DNA from: Membranipora membranacea
Taxonomy: Eukaryota > Bryozoa > Gymnolaemata > Cheilostomatida > Membraniporidae
Length of the DNA: 64,000 nt
Assembly (NCBI GenBank): GCA_914767715.1
Contig: OU612066.1
Location: 21,240,283 to 21,304,282 of the forward strand
Direction: 5' to 3'
Made by a program: the position numbers and the translations under genes. This document shows positions 24,586 through 37,803 of the stretch, one piece after another; the stretch's first letter is position 1, and each line of letters begins with the position of its first letter. The notes beneath the pieces are model-generated. The model saw nothing but the letters and a program-made list of their open reading frames with translations. It did no database searches and had not been told where the DNA came from.

Positions 24586-27500
24586 ATGGCGGTCTCAATA
24601 GCGGAAGATGCACCACACCTGGTCACATGTGGTAACTGCCTCGAGGAAGAGGGATTTATCCATAACCCGATGTTTCTACCCTGTACTCATGTCTGCTGTG
24701 AGACTTGTCTGAGGAGGCAACTCAAGAAGACTGATGCAATCGAATGTAGGGTTTGTCAGTAAGTATCAGGTTCACAGAGCGTCTAATATGACAGCGTTTC
24801 CAAGAATGAGTAATGAGTCTTCGGATTCGAACCATCAACTATAAATTATATTGTTGTTTGCTCCACACTTATTTTGGGTTTGCTTGGCCCCCAGGTGTGC
24901 TCCGACCTCCCTGCAAACAGAATGCAGCCTGGCGCAGATATTGGGGCCCTGCCACTACGGCACTAAAATTTCGCTGCCCATGCTTTGGTATGTGGCGAGT
25001 AATAAGACATCTGATTTTTAATTAATCTTGTCAGATGATAAACACCATTGATCTGCAGCCAATTTGAAACATTCCCTTCACCTTTTTTACTGTTGTACGG
25101 GAAAGGGGGCGGGGCGGTGTAGGTGGGAGAGCTGGTAGGATAGAATAAGTGGGATGCGTTTCGGGATGGTCTGAGTGGGATAGTTGACTTGATGGTACTG
25201 GCCACATTGTCGGAAGATAGTAACTCCACATGTATCCTTCACTCATTCAATCGCAACATTACTCCACTCAATAATTGATTTAGTATGGCATAATGCTCAC
25301 ATTTCTTGATTTGCAGAAACAAGTTCAAGGTAGTGATAGACAACCTTCCCTCAGCCTTAGAAAATGTTCATCCAGCTACATTCTGTGAACCGTGTGAGAA
25401 AAGTGGAAAACTCAAGATGACCGCCAACACTTACTGTCTCAACTGTGAACATAAGTTCTGTGCTGCTCATCAGAGGGTAAATACTAATCAAGAATCTGTG
25501 TATCAATGTCTTTTATAAAGTTTAAAGAAAGTATTTCGCGATATCAGCGATAGGTGTGGAGTGTGTTATATAAATATTATGTTGCTATAAGATAATTCTA
25601 TGGTGAAAGCTAATTGAAGGGAGGAAGAGAACCTCGCTTTATGTTTAAGATTCTTTTGTGGTAACAGCTTCACATTGAGCTCAACTGGCATCATGAGACT
25701 CAGAGTATAAAGGATTACATGAGAGCAACCTCAACAGTAGAGCAGCAGAAGTTCTGTGAGACACACAAAGATCAAGTAATCATATTTGGATGTTCAAAGT
25801 GCTGGAAGGTTTACTGTGTCGAATGTTTGTCTTCTGTTGGCCTTTGCCGAAATGGTGAGTGACAATTCAATCATGAGACCTGTGACAGGTTAGCCTTATC
25901 CCAAAGGAGCTATTGAGGCTTATGACAAGTGACTTGGATTAATATTGCGTTTGCACTCTCCTGTTGTAAGTTTCTCCACTTTGAAACTGAGGAAGCAACT
26001 CCTTACCCAATTATCATATTCTTGATATTCCTCGCTGAGATAAACAACACTATTGAGATTTCATAAATTGTGTGTTCTTCTTATGAATAAACGAGTGAAT
26101 GAATAGATTTTGAGCAAGGATTGAATTTGGCCAACAAAACCAACTTGGTAAAGGACCCTAGCATTGAAACATTTAGTCATACATTCCCATGGTTTTCAAT
26201 GCATAGACAGTTACATCTTCTATCTCCCTACCACCACCCACTACTGATATTGTGGCTATGAAGTCATAGCTGGAAGTCTGGCTGCTCATTTTATCAAAAA
26301 GCAAATTTGGATCTCTTTACAAAATCCGAATGTCTATACACATTGTAGAAGTCCAGTTTGAAACTTAGCACTGAACATTATGTCAATGACAAGGAGTACA
26401 GCAGTATTATAAGCAATAGAACCTTGGCCAAAATTTCACAGTCTTGAATCTATTAGCCTACCCAGGATACTTCAACAATTGCTTTAAAACTGTACATAAG
26501 AGTGAACAATCCACCACATTTTGGCTCTTAACCAATTACATTTATTTCCATTTCTATACTCCCTCTAGGTTCTAACCACAAGCTCATGTCGCTAAAAGAG
26601 CTCTCAGCTGAGGTGAAGAGATTACTGGAGCCTAAGAAGAAGGAATGTGAAGAGTTGTTTGATAAATGGTCAGCTGTGATGAAGGAGGCAGCAGTCACTC
26701 TGTCTAACTGGGATAGAGAAACTGAGGAAGGAGTCACACTTATTGATGACACGGAGGAGAAACAGGTACTGTGTTCACTGTCATATCGAGAAAATGAAAA
26801 AAAAACTATTTCTTGATTCCATACCGATAGGTATAGGAAGAAAATACAAAATGTTATACATTAACTGAATAACCAAGTGATCAAACTGAGTTACGAATCA
26901 GAGTGTTCTTTAGCTCAAACAAACAAGCAAAACAAAATTGAGCTGAAATTTCATCAGCCTATCTTAGTTATTTGGCTCAAAACACTGACGCTTGGTGAGA
27001 TATGACTATGCGCAAAAACTTTATTTTTAGCAATGTTTATATGGTCAAAATTTCATTAAGTAGATAAAAGCTATCAGAGAAAAATATAGAGATTTGAAGG
27101 AGGAGTATATCACAAACAGAAGCAGCACTAAAGATAAGCTGACAGAATACATAGAGAAGGATGCTGGACTAAAACTCACTGAGTTTCATGAGCAGATCAA
27201 AACTCTTCGATCTGACTTATCAAAACACCACTGTGTAAGTTGCTCGATTTCAAAATGGTTCGATCAAAAATAAAGCCAAACAATGAGGGCCCTAAACTCT
27301 TGTTCTATGCTTCAAAGCCGTAAAGCTACTGTTATTCTTGCCATAATAGCATAACATAGAAAGGAAGAAAGATTATATCTACAGTCATTAGAAGAGGAAG
27401 GAAGAGGGAGTGCATTGCTGGAACCACCTTGCTGGATTTGAGAACTCAGAGTTGTCCCCTCATTGAAATTAAGGAGACAACTACAACATAATGTCTTACA

Positions 27501-29287
27501 ATTTCATATTTTTATACAGTTAACCCATGTTATTAATCAGGTTGACGCTTTTGCAGCATTTTCTGTATAGTGAATGATTCAATTATCAGATAATCTCAAC
27601 ATACTTACCTCTACATATTTACGATTTTCTCTGATTGGAATATTGGAATACCAGACTGAGTATCTGAGTTTCAAGTGTGAGTGGTTAGTACTGTCTTTTT
27701 CATATTTCTTCCCTTTCTTATCTTACAGGTTGACTTGCTGCGAACAAAGAATGAGTTGGAGGCTAAACTAGATAATATGGCTGATGATGGATTCCAAGCT
27801 CTCGTGGCAGAAAATCAACAACGGATTCAGACCAAAGGTACGTTTATGATCTTAGAACAGATTAGTGATTTATTTTTCCAACACTGTCAACCTGTGTTAA
27901 TTTACGTAACATAAACATAAACACAACAGAGCACAGCAAAAATACTAGTTAATGAAAACGTCATAGTATGAATATTTACTCTGGTTTGGTGATGATGGTA
28001 TTTTATTTGCTAAATTTGTTATAACCCCCTCCAATGTGAGCAATTTGCTTAGCTAGCAGTAAAAATGATAACATCATTATGTTTCAGATTCCGACACCAC
28101 AGAGATTAGCGCTGCTCTGGTTCCGACAGACGACTTTTTGATCGGTGATGACCTAATGAGAAATAGAAAACCTCCGACCTCGATACGACTGGTGAAGCGG
28201 TTGGCAGCAAATGACTATTGCTACACATCATGTAGTTATAAAGGTGTGACTTATGTAGGTCTCTTCAGCGGCTCAATCAACAGTATAGATGAAGCTGGTA
28301 ACAAGACAACAGACTTCATCAAACTTCCCAGTATCATCCTCACCATAAGAGCTCATCAGGATCGACTCTACATTCTCATGTACGGACAACCTTACAAGAT
28401 CTATGTGTATGATCTAAATGGTCAACAGATCACCTCCTGGGATCACACTGCCAACGTAAGAAGGTTCTTAGGAAACAAAATGGATGTAATGAAAAACCAG
28501 ATTCTTGTTGCTGACGTCACCAATCAGAGAATCACTATCTATGATCTCTACGGGAAAGTGATGAGACAGATTCCAGGTCCTACAATCTCGACCAACACCA
28601 ACATATCAATGTGTTCAGCAGGAGAAGACACTGTCATCATCACCACACACTCACCTGCTCAGGTTTTCAAGTTCAACATGATCACAGAGACTGTACTCTG
28701 GACAACAAGCCTCACAGCAGAACCATTCTCTGTAGCCTGCAGTAATGGTGTAGTACTGGTCAGTGGAAATGGATACTCAGGCAGCAAGAGAGGTGTGTGG
28801 ATAGAAGTTCTCAACACTACAACTGGTAAGAACTTTTCTTCTTATTATGAATTGAACTATCATGTGTTGGTTTTCCATATCACTACATTTACTATAGTCT
28901 TCTTATTAAAAGATTTACAGCAAAGGGTGAGCTTTCAATGTTGATTGTATCAGCCCCCAGCATCCTCGGGTGTATACCTCTCCCCGGTACTGGTGTCTTC
29001 ATCAAAGTAATTGAATCACCAGTCAGTGTTTAGATTGTCTAGCCTAAATCTGTTGGCTAACAACAGGGAGTTATCACTCAGTGTATTACCATCAAGGTAG
29101 CTTTTAATTTTGTATCTCTACTATCTTAAATTACTTTATCCAAATTTCAGGTGAATTCATCACAGAATTAAAAGATCAAGAAGGAGTACAGACCAACGTG
29201 TATGATTTATGTACAGAGGATAACAGACTGCTGCTGTCCAGCTATCATCAGAACTCTGTGATGTGTTACGAACTTCTCTATGACTAA
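24586..29287 (+). CDS. TRIM-B: complete RING/B-box/coiled-coil/beta-propeller protein (623 aa)
   Basis: Eight exons, all phases consistent and no stops: 24586-24758, 25317-25476, 25668-25854, 26569-26765, 27064-27234, 27729-27837, 28088-28825, 29151-29287 (TAA). The sum is 1872 nt. Exon 1 encodes a C3HC4 RING (Cys15, Cys18, Cys33, His35, Cys38, Cys41, Cys54, Cys57). Exons 2 and 3 carry two B-box zinc sites (residues about 80-173), exons 4-6 a coiled coil (about 174-332), exons 7-8 a propeller (about 333-623). The start ATG follows a plausible acceptor (ACTAG at 24578-24582) and is preceded by two leader units. The predicted role is an E3 ubiquitin ligase with a propeller recognition domain, by family knowledge. 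Exon lengths match TRIM-C exactly, so the two are recent tandem paralogues. Closest family by architecture is TRIM2/TRIM3/TRIM71-like, but orthology is not shown. Confidence 0.9.
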
Positions 29288-29517
29288 TGTTAAGCAGGGA
29301 GGTACAAACTCCTTGATATTAAGCCTTCAGTATCTATATATATATATATGCTATAAACTGATGTTCTGATAGGGTGGTACAGCAATTGTAGCTAACAGTA
29401 GACAAAAACCTGGCATTGAGGTCATGCCAAACAATTTTGTATCTAACTTGAATGACATGTTTAGGCTTTCCCGTGAGTTGACCTAAAGACCAGTGTTACA
29501 GTCCGCATGGAAAGCAT

Positions 29518-29552
29518 CATTACATCATTACATCATTACATCATTACATCAT
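29518..29552. repeat. Short tandem repeat (TTACATCA)n
   Basis: About five copies of an ATTACATC unit in the 3' flank of TRIM-B. Confidence 0.85.
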
Positions 29553-30489
29553 TAGTATTACTGCCTTTCTAACGACAAATGATTATAATGTCAGGATTGC
29601 GACACAAAGAATATGAGGGTTCCCAGAGAAGAATGCTTATGGATAACATTGATGCCCAAATTGTGTCGACAAGAAAGCCAGTCGTTTGAAAACAGTTTGA
29701 CCAGATTCCATGCTCTTGTTTCTCCAGTGAATGGACAGGTATCTGCTGGCCTTCCTTGCTCTACATTTTCACTACCATTTTTTTTCATCAGATACCTCAT
29801 CATAAGTCTAAGCTAAGAGACAAAGACGGTCCTCATCATAAAGTACCTTTATTAAGAGGAATCGTTGAGTAGATCTTTTTACCATTTTTTGCAGTGTCAG
29901 TAGGCCAAGCCTATCCATTGAGGCAGCTGGTAAGCCTGATTACTCTGTGTTGGATCATATCAAGTGACTCAATGTCTTAATTGAAGGTTGAGTTAATCAC
30001 TGGGTCAACAAACTCCACCATTACAATAGTTTATGCAGTTTTGAATGGCCACTGAAAACCGTCGCTTGCGACAAGTGTTGTAAAGCGTTTGGTAGGTGCT
30101 GTAAGGCATGACCTATACAGCACTTGCCACGCAACTCAGAACACCTGAGCGCTCAATTGGGCAAAGAACTTGATATATGTTGTAGCAAAGAACTTGGGCT
30201 GCACCAATAAAACCATCTACGATGATTTTATTCATAAGAATGGCTACTGCCCATACAGAGCTCGACTTTCTCTGTAGTGGCTGAAAGGTGGTGTAGATTC
30301 TCTAATCTAACGCTTTATGAGATGGTCTAATGCAAGGGATAAATAAAAACCTTCATAATAAAATGGAAATGTTTTGTGCAGTTATGAGTTGTCCCGTCAT
30401 TGATAATTTTGTGACAACTCCTATACAGGAAATGTATGATCGGCCATCTTGGATAATGCAGACAACAGCCAATTGATTTCACCTCCCTA

Positions 30490-31130
30490 AGTAGTAGTAG
30501 TAGTTTTTATTTAGTATAGGCCTAATGATTATTAAAATAATACTATTATACTTACTCAATTACTATAGTTAGACTTCAGTGTACATGATTGCATACCCTC
30601 ACTGCAGGGAACCCCTGGGCTTGGCTGACCCTACCACTCCTGGTGGAGCTTGCATTCATCAAAATTGACCAATCAGACCTCAGTATTTGCCATAGACTTG
30701 ATATACTACAGTATACTTAAAGGGATAATACACTTCTGATCTCTGTTTGGCAGCCAATGGAGCACAGAAAAATGTATGTACATACATAAACTCCTAATTT
30801 GTAATTCAAAACCCCTTGTTCTGCTCAAATGTGCATTCTAAATTGTAGTTGTGCATCTCCAACAAGAAATAAGACAACTAACCAGAATTGCTTGTGAACT
30901 GAAAAAAGCTGATTTTGTGAGCAGTTGTGTGCTCCTACCTCTTTGTTAGTGTCTCAATTATACAGATACTCATGAGTACGCATGTGCAATAATGATGACC
31001 TTTGGACTTTAGCTTGTTATTTTCGAACAGCCCAGCTTTACACTTTTATTACCATAACCGGATATGGTCGAGTTCCCCAGTAGTCCACTGGGGTACTCGA
31101 ATCTGGACTCGCACCAACTACAGAAGGCCT
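30490..31130. other. No gene recognised
   Basis: Between the TRIM-B flank and the nested repeats. A GTA microsatellite lies at 30490-30505. No coding signal. Confidence 0.45.
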
Positions 31131-31149
31131 GTGTACAATAGTGTTTTGT

Positions 31150-31610
31150 GTATACAACAAGAACATCATCATCATCATACTTTAAAATTACCGCAAAAAC
31201 AACAAAACGACAAGAAGAAAAAACTCAAGGGGGGCACTCAAACAAAGTCAAAGCCAAAGTCCCAGGTTTTGGAGTAGACCTGTGGCTCAGTCACTGAGTG
31301 ATCGATTGGATTTATCTTGGCAGTTTTGAGTTGAAAGACCCCCCCCCCCCCCCAGTTCAGTTCTTGCGGTAATTTAAAATATGATGACGATGTTCTTATT
31401 GTGTTGTCAAACAACAAAACAACAAAAACTCAAGGGGGCACTCAAACGTTGCCAAAGATCCAGGTTTTGGAGTAGACCTGTGGGCTGAGCAAGACCTGCG
31501 ATGGTCTCGTTCCAAAATCGCTCACACATCGATGTAACTAATTATTACATCCATTCTGGGTGACTGATTTAGGTGCAAAGTTTTCTTATTGAAAGGCCAC
31601 GAGCTTGATA
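31150..31610. mobile_element. Nested fold-back elements
   Basis: Outer inverted arms lie at 31157-31195 (ends TTTAAAATTACCGCAA) and 31366-31405 (TTGCGGTAATTTAAAATATG). Within and beyond them are pieces of the palindromic element seen whole at 53583-53729 (CAGGTTTTGGAGTAGACCTG at about 31263 and 31462) and the right end of the 17854 MITE. Confidence 0.7.
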
Positions 31611-32065
31611 ATTTGGTGCTGTGTCATAGTAGGTAGTGCTAATGAAAATTTGCTTTAAAAGGCATCGCCCATTTTAATTTGAATACCCCCCTGTATCATC
31701 TGTCTAAATCTGAAATAGTAATATTCTGTGACCATGGATAGATGTTCAATGAGCGTCTAGGTCAACTTGAGTAACGGAAATTTGAACTTTGAGCCTGCCA
31801 CTCCAATGTAGCTTATCCTCAAAACGAATAATGAAAATCATCATCAGATTGATGTCGATGTAACTATAATTCCCTTGAAACGACAAATTTTAAGAGGCCT
31901 ACTGGGCCTGAGAAACAACACCACGATATGTATCTATGCATATGCAATCACTCCTTGCAACATATCTGAAATTTCTTGGTTACAGTATTGCATGACTTGC
32001 ATTTTGTGCCAAGCAGACGAATCTGCAAGGAAAAAGGACTGCCACTTCTAAAAATTGTATGAAAA

Positions 32066-35000
32066 ATGTTACAGTTTCTCTACTTTGGAGTGACACCAAC
32101 ACTTGACAGTCTATTTTCTATCTCAGTGATCACACCATCTTCACTAGGACATGTTATCAAATGCAGGTATGCTATATTGATTTTAACAAATGATGATGAT
32201 TCCATTCACAATAATAATTATGCATGTCTTCAGTTTAGTATGTACACTGTTAGAGTAATGAGACTAATTCTCAAAGTGAGTCAGTAACGAGTTTTCAAAC
32301 TTACCATCAGTATGCAAGATAAGTGTTATGAAAGACATACTAATGAATTTTTTGAATGTGACACTATTACCCGTACTCAAATTAACTGAGCTTACTTACT
32401 GAATCCTAACATATCTAGCTATATAGCCACGGATATCTTTATCAAAATTGACAACTATTTGAACCTAATGACATCTCAGTTCTATTAAAATACTTGTACA
32501 CTGACCATGGACCGTCGGCAAAATATACTTGCTTGAAACTCCAGATGGCTACAATGGCTTAATCTTTGCAGGTTGAAAAATAGAATATCGTTTCCAATGT
32601 TTTTTTAGAGAGCTCATATTCACTGAGATAATTCTACCGGTGAGTAGTAGGAAATGCAACTCATTACTCGTACCAAGCAGTGATTTCACTTCCTAGGTGT
32701 ATTTTCCCAAATTGTTCAAAGAACACACATGGTACAGTCTCGCTAGATTTTGTGCACTTGTTATTACATGTACATCGTTACTCATGTCCATTTATAGTGT
32801 CGATACCCAGTGATACCGTGTGAGAAACCTTGATGTTGCTTGTTTCTTTTTGTGTTCGGTATCAGTACGGGTCTACGGACTGTATTCCTGATGGGGCACC
32901 GGAGCATTTCAAGTCGAATGCTCTTCCTGACACCACCGTGAACCTCCGGGAATCGAACACGGGACCTCTTGATTGAAAAACCCATGCCTTACCCATTGCG
33001 CCACGTAATCTGTAAATATAATGATATTTATCCACTTTCTCCACTATTTTTTTTGTAGATATCATATTATACTGAAGGAACCCTGTTAAACAGGCTCAAG
33101 AAACAGAACTTCAAGGTGAAGATGTTTCGCTGTCATCAAAACTTCCTGTTGATTGGCTTGTTAGTCTAAATGAAGCAGCTAGCTGTGACAGAGGCACCCT
33201 TAAATCTTGTTATAATATTAATACTGCTGTCTATCAGGGTTGACAATGACTGGCACTGATGTGCCGGTTTCGGAAGTGGTTTTTTTTAGTGACGCCTTAA
33301 CCCAGCATGAAGCAGAAAGCTAGCAAGGCCAGAGCTGCAGCGGTTGGTGGCAGCGTCCTCATGTATAGAGTTATAACCATAGTGTGTTTTGGTTCTGGAT
33401 GGGATTCGAACCCACACCCGGTTGGTCAACGGGCAGACGAACATTCCGCTGAGCCAAACTGACTGATTCTGCCGATTTTAAAACACTCCAATAATGCAAG
33501 ACCACAAAACACTACTTTGTAAAAATCAGTAGAATTACTCTGACTCTATACATGATCAAAAGGTGCCTCAAATCTCTTCATACTGATGGCGTAATACATC
33601 CTAGGAAATATCACCTTCTGGAATGACCAGCAAGGTAGCATAAACTGAACTGGCAATATATGACAATTTGGCAGTGACATATTTTTCTTAACCAACAGAC
33701 CGGCAAGCAATCACTCTAGTGTCTAGGTTGACAGAGGACTGAAGCTATCGAGATTAACTTCATAACATGCCCTCGCAGTTCACCGAAAATAACCTCCATC
33801 TGAACTTTATATTTATTTATCCAGGTTTCCAAACCAGGTCCAGTGACTTAATATCAATACAGTTCATGCTTCAAATACACCCTGACTGCTAAGATGGCTC
33901 CTAACTGGAATATAGTTGGTGATTATCTTGTCCATGGCAGAGAATTTCTTACCGACCCTATGAAGAAAAGTATAATGGAAGTTGATATCAACTTTACTCC
34001 TGGAAAGTTCACAATAACTCTATCACCTCTCTCAATGACTATTCCAGCTATATCGGTGAGAGTTTAAATATATTTTCCAAATCGATTGCACTTTGGCTTC
34101 AGTAATTACAACAAATTTGATGCCTCCCTTATTTGATCTTTGCCAGGCTAGTTGAATACTAATGATATTGTATATCTTAATTGTAGCTAGAAGATTTGGA
34201 CATAAGTCTTCATACAATACAGGCATTTGAGAGTGATGAACATGTTGTAATTCCACAGCAGGCTATTGGCAGCAAGTGGTGCCACATTTTACCAAGGTAT
34301 GGAAATTTTACAAATAGATGCACAATGTTGATCATTTCATTGCAATCACGTACTAAGTTACCATCATAACCGGTCAAGTCCCTGAAAACAAACCATATAA
34401 TCCGCATATAAATGACCATTGGCCAAGGAGAGGATAACTCTCGTCTGCACTTATCAGCAAATCATACAACACAACAAGGAGCTTACTCCTTGAATGAACA
34501 AAACTCAAAAAGCCTAAAACCAGTCATTTTTGTTCTGGTGCAATGTATTCATCTGTATTTGAATAACTCAATGTGAGTTCAGATATTCATTCTCATGTTA
34601 TCTGTGGTTGAACCTTTCTTTTAGCAATAAGAAAGGCCAGGTGTTTAGTATAAGTCATACTCTACCCACTTCTGGTGATGGTGGATTCAAATCTTACAAA
34701 GATATGAAGAGATATTGGAAGAATACATACGGATACAGATCACCTGACTCTGATACGAACTTGCTCTCGAACCTGCAACTTACTATCTAATCAACTTCAA
34801 AATCATCGGAAGCAAATTGTTCACGTATCCTTATGATGACCACTAATTTAACTGGAATTAACATTGACAGTGTTTTCAGTGGGTTTCAACGGGGCAAGTG
34901 GAAGCGGCTGATTTGAAAAGCTTTTGGTGAGCAGATTTCAATACAGTTCTATAGATTTGGGCTCTTTGATGTGCTTTTGTCTCCCTGGCCATCAAGTTTG

Positions 35001-37803
35001 ATCCAGTTTGCCTGAATTCCAGTTGCTCCCCTTCCCGTGGTCACGCCAGCATGACTAGTAGAGGGGAGCAACTCCTACTGCAGGCAAATGGACCTAAATT
35101 TGTCTACACTGGCCTCTGTCAACAGCTGATAGCAGATATACCTTCCCATGTTTGTTGAATCTACCAAACGAATATGTTGAATGTCTGCTACGGTAGGATA
35201 CTTATAGAACAGGAGTTCCTTCCTTCAAAATATTATTCAAAACATTGCTATATTTTATTATATTACGTTGTTTTCCTTAGCTTTGTTGAGACAGATATCC
35301 CTCAGTTTGTGTGAGACAGTCAGGTTATATCAGTCAGATAAAGGACAGACAGGCCCTGTGTGATACCTTCATCTCTGATATACGTACTCTGATGAAGTCT
35401 GTATGTGGTGTGAAGATATCTTTATCCCGTAATGCTCACAACGCTACTCCACAGCTGTATACCATACCGACAAACCATTCAGTGAGTTGCTATTGTTGGG
35501 CTGAATTATGTTGGAAGAATTTGTTTTGTGTTCCATTTTTACCCGACCTAGTCAATGTTATAAAATACACTCCAGCGTGTAATGTAAGCTTAAAATGATA
35601 TTATTTTTATTGTGGTTAAGAAGACAAAATTCCACTGTTTCATTGATCCCCTTCACTGCTTGCCGGAATTCAATGCACTCCCTCTCCATTCATTGGTCTT
35701 TTGCATATGTGGTTTGGGCTGATGTTTTATCTCTTCCCTAAATTTGGTGAGAAGTTGAAAATACAAAAAAAACTCCATGGTAATCTGATCTTGTGTTTTG
35801 TTATGTCAAATTGACACTGTCTTAAAAACCTTGAGATTGAAAGCACAAAATCACAATAGAGCCCTCGTAGCAGTCACATAACTCTATCCTCTTCTGTTCT
35901 AGTTACCCAGTAGACCTAGCACTGTTCAAGTTGTCTGTAAGACCAGCAGTTCATCAGACGCAATACTCCAGCAGGATAAGCAATCAGCCGAGGCTAAAAA
36001 AGAGCAGACAAGGTGACTTGCCAAATTCACCATTTTTTAGTAGTGCCTTGTTTTTTCTACATGTCTGCTGCTACTTCCATTTATCTGGGAATTTATACTT
36101 GTACGGCTTTTTTACTGATACGAAGTTGATGCTGATAGTATTCTCATTGTAGTTTATGTAATTTCAAGGGTCAAAATTCGGCTCTTCAGGACCAACAAAG
36201 ATAAAGCCTCAGATCCCACCATTCCTGATGAAGCAGAGGTTGAAGAGTAAGACGTTCATCAATGACCTCTTTTTGACCTCTGCTGTCAGCACTGCTTCTA
36301 CTAATCATCAACTAGGAGGGATAAATCTCAGATTTGCAGATAAACTCTCAACTAAGAATCCTGTCACTCCGTTGTATATGAAAAATAACAGTAAGTAGAA
36401 GTTTGGTAGTGCGTTTCCACTTAATTACACATAAGCCTTACTGTGGAGAAACCCATTGAAACCTACTGTACATTTCTCCCTACAGTCGATAGATCTATGG
36501 CTACATGTTACACACTGGTTGCTGATACCGATTTGATTTAGGTTTGAAACTTCTGACTCGTTTCACCGAATGTTGTGTTGAGATACAAAACGTTATTGTA
36601 GATCAAGATTGATCCAGTTTGCCTGTTCCCACAGCTCTATAATCCAAACGCTGCAGGTAAATTTGATCATACCTGATCTGAATGGATTGTTTTTTGAATG
36701 ATATTTCAGACCGGAGTGCTCCTACTGGTATCTCGGCTGTGAATCATTGTGTTGGTATAAAGGGTACGGCAGGCTGGCTGCCTGTCAGTATACTTCAAAC
36801 TCCCAAAGCTGTCGGTGTCAAAAGAGATATTTCCTGTATCCAAATACCAACACAGGTTAGTCTGAAGCCTACATACATGTCCAATATTTATCTGGCCTAT
36901 AGTCGTATTATAGACAATGGAAATAATGTTCCCAGTAGAGCTTTCACAGAAGGAGAAAAAAAAAGATCTCAGGAAATCAAAATACTCTATTTAAACAGAT
37001 TCGAGGTGTAATAAAGCAATGTTAATGTTCTATTAATGTTATGCCATATTATGTTAACCAAAAGCATAAATATGCCGCTGAAGAAAATGGAGGAATGTAG
37101 GTCAAGCGTTGCCCCGCACGAGTCTCCCATTGCTGGCAGCTCACCAGTAACATGTAAACAATTGTAATGCGAAAAAATGGATCAAACTTCATATAGTAGG
37201 ATTGTATGATTAATTGATTAACTGTAACTTAATATTTGATTAGATTTCAGGGCAGTAAAAAGATGAAGACCACAGAAGACAGCTCTGGGGATTCACACGC
37301 AGTCATTATGTCTCTGATAAATACAGAAACTGTAAGTGTTCTTTGGAGAGTTTAGCAACTAAGAATCTGTTCACATGAAGTTTCAACTTGAAAATCAGAA
37401 CACTTTCATCTCGATGACTTTGAACAATTTGACCACCGTTTACCACTTTTGAATATTGAACCTTTATCATTCTTATCTTCATTATCTGTTTTAATTTAAT
37501 CAAGTTATCTTTCCTTGTTGTCTGGCCTGTAGTGTGAGTACAATAAATGACAAGGTCATTGAAGATTTATATTATCAGAATCCTACTAAGACCATAATGG
37601 CAGTATGCATGATAGTTTCCTCTCTAATAATTCAAGTTCAGCAACACATTCTCAGGAGTATATCATTTCTCTTTCAGATATCCAAGGCTAGTAATGCCTG
37701 CCTAACTTCATGGCTCAAACAGCGAGGTGTGACGGTCAGAGCTAAAGATAAGAAACAAGATCTGATAAGTAAAGTCATGACAGCGATTAATATAGAACAG
37801 TAG
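32066..37803 (+). CDS. C18orf63-like protein (DUF4708 family), frameshifted in this copy
   Basis: Exons read by splice sites: 32066-32166, 32609-32639, 33059-33115, 33863-34055, 34187-34296, 34625-34824, 35295-35481, 35903-36012, about 36169-36390, 36710-36855, 37251-37331, 37678-37803 (TAG). Short blocks match my memory of vertebrate C18orf63: MAPNWNIVGDYLVHGREFL, IGSKWCHILPS, KRYWKNTYGYRSP, KLFTYPSVCVRQSG and a proline-basic motif KIKPQIPPFLMKQRL. The protein has no established function. The last exon encodes a helix-turn-helix-like tail (CLTSWLKQRGVTVRAKDKKQDL) resembling a SAP motif. Oddities: exon 34625-34824 needs a one-base change of frame near 34755, the junction 36012/36169 does not keep the longest frame, and the exon between 32639 and 33059 is not firmly found. 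This may be a recent pseudogene, or the sequence may contain indel errors. Confidence 0.72.
32780..33013 (-). mobile_element. tRNA-derived SINE, family 2
   Basis: On the minus strand the head has A-box TGGCGCAATGGG and B-box GGTCCCGTGTTCGATTCCCG. It is followed by GTGTCAGGAAGAGCATTCGA, like the central segment of several mollusc-type SINEs. It is intronic in the C18orf63-like gene. The overlapping ORFs follow from the element. Confidence 0.7.
33236..33467 (-). mobile_element. tRNA-derived SINE, family 1, minus strand
   Basis: On the minus strand the head reads TTTGGCTCAGCGGAATG, with the B-box GGTTCGAATCCC. The body is homologous to the copy at 16930-17250. It lies in an intron of the C18orf63-like gene. 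Confidence 0.78.
34993..35100. repeat. Imperfect hairpin with GATCCAGTTTGCCTG arm
   Basis: The left arm GATCCAGTTTGCCTG..AGTTGCTCCCCT pairs with AGGGGAGCAACT..CAGGCAAATGGACC. Related half-sites are at 36610-36670, 7276-7362 and 56463-56555. Confidence 0.65.

Larger units (their letters stand above)
24508..30480 (+). repeat. Segmental duplication, TRIM block copy 2
   Basis: This holds TRIM-B and a 3' flank homologous to those of TRIM-A and TRIM-C up to the GAGTTGTCCC hairpin. It is the most divergent of the three. Confidence 0.85.
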
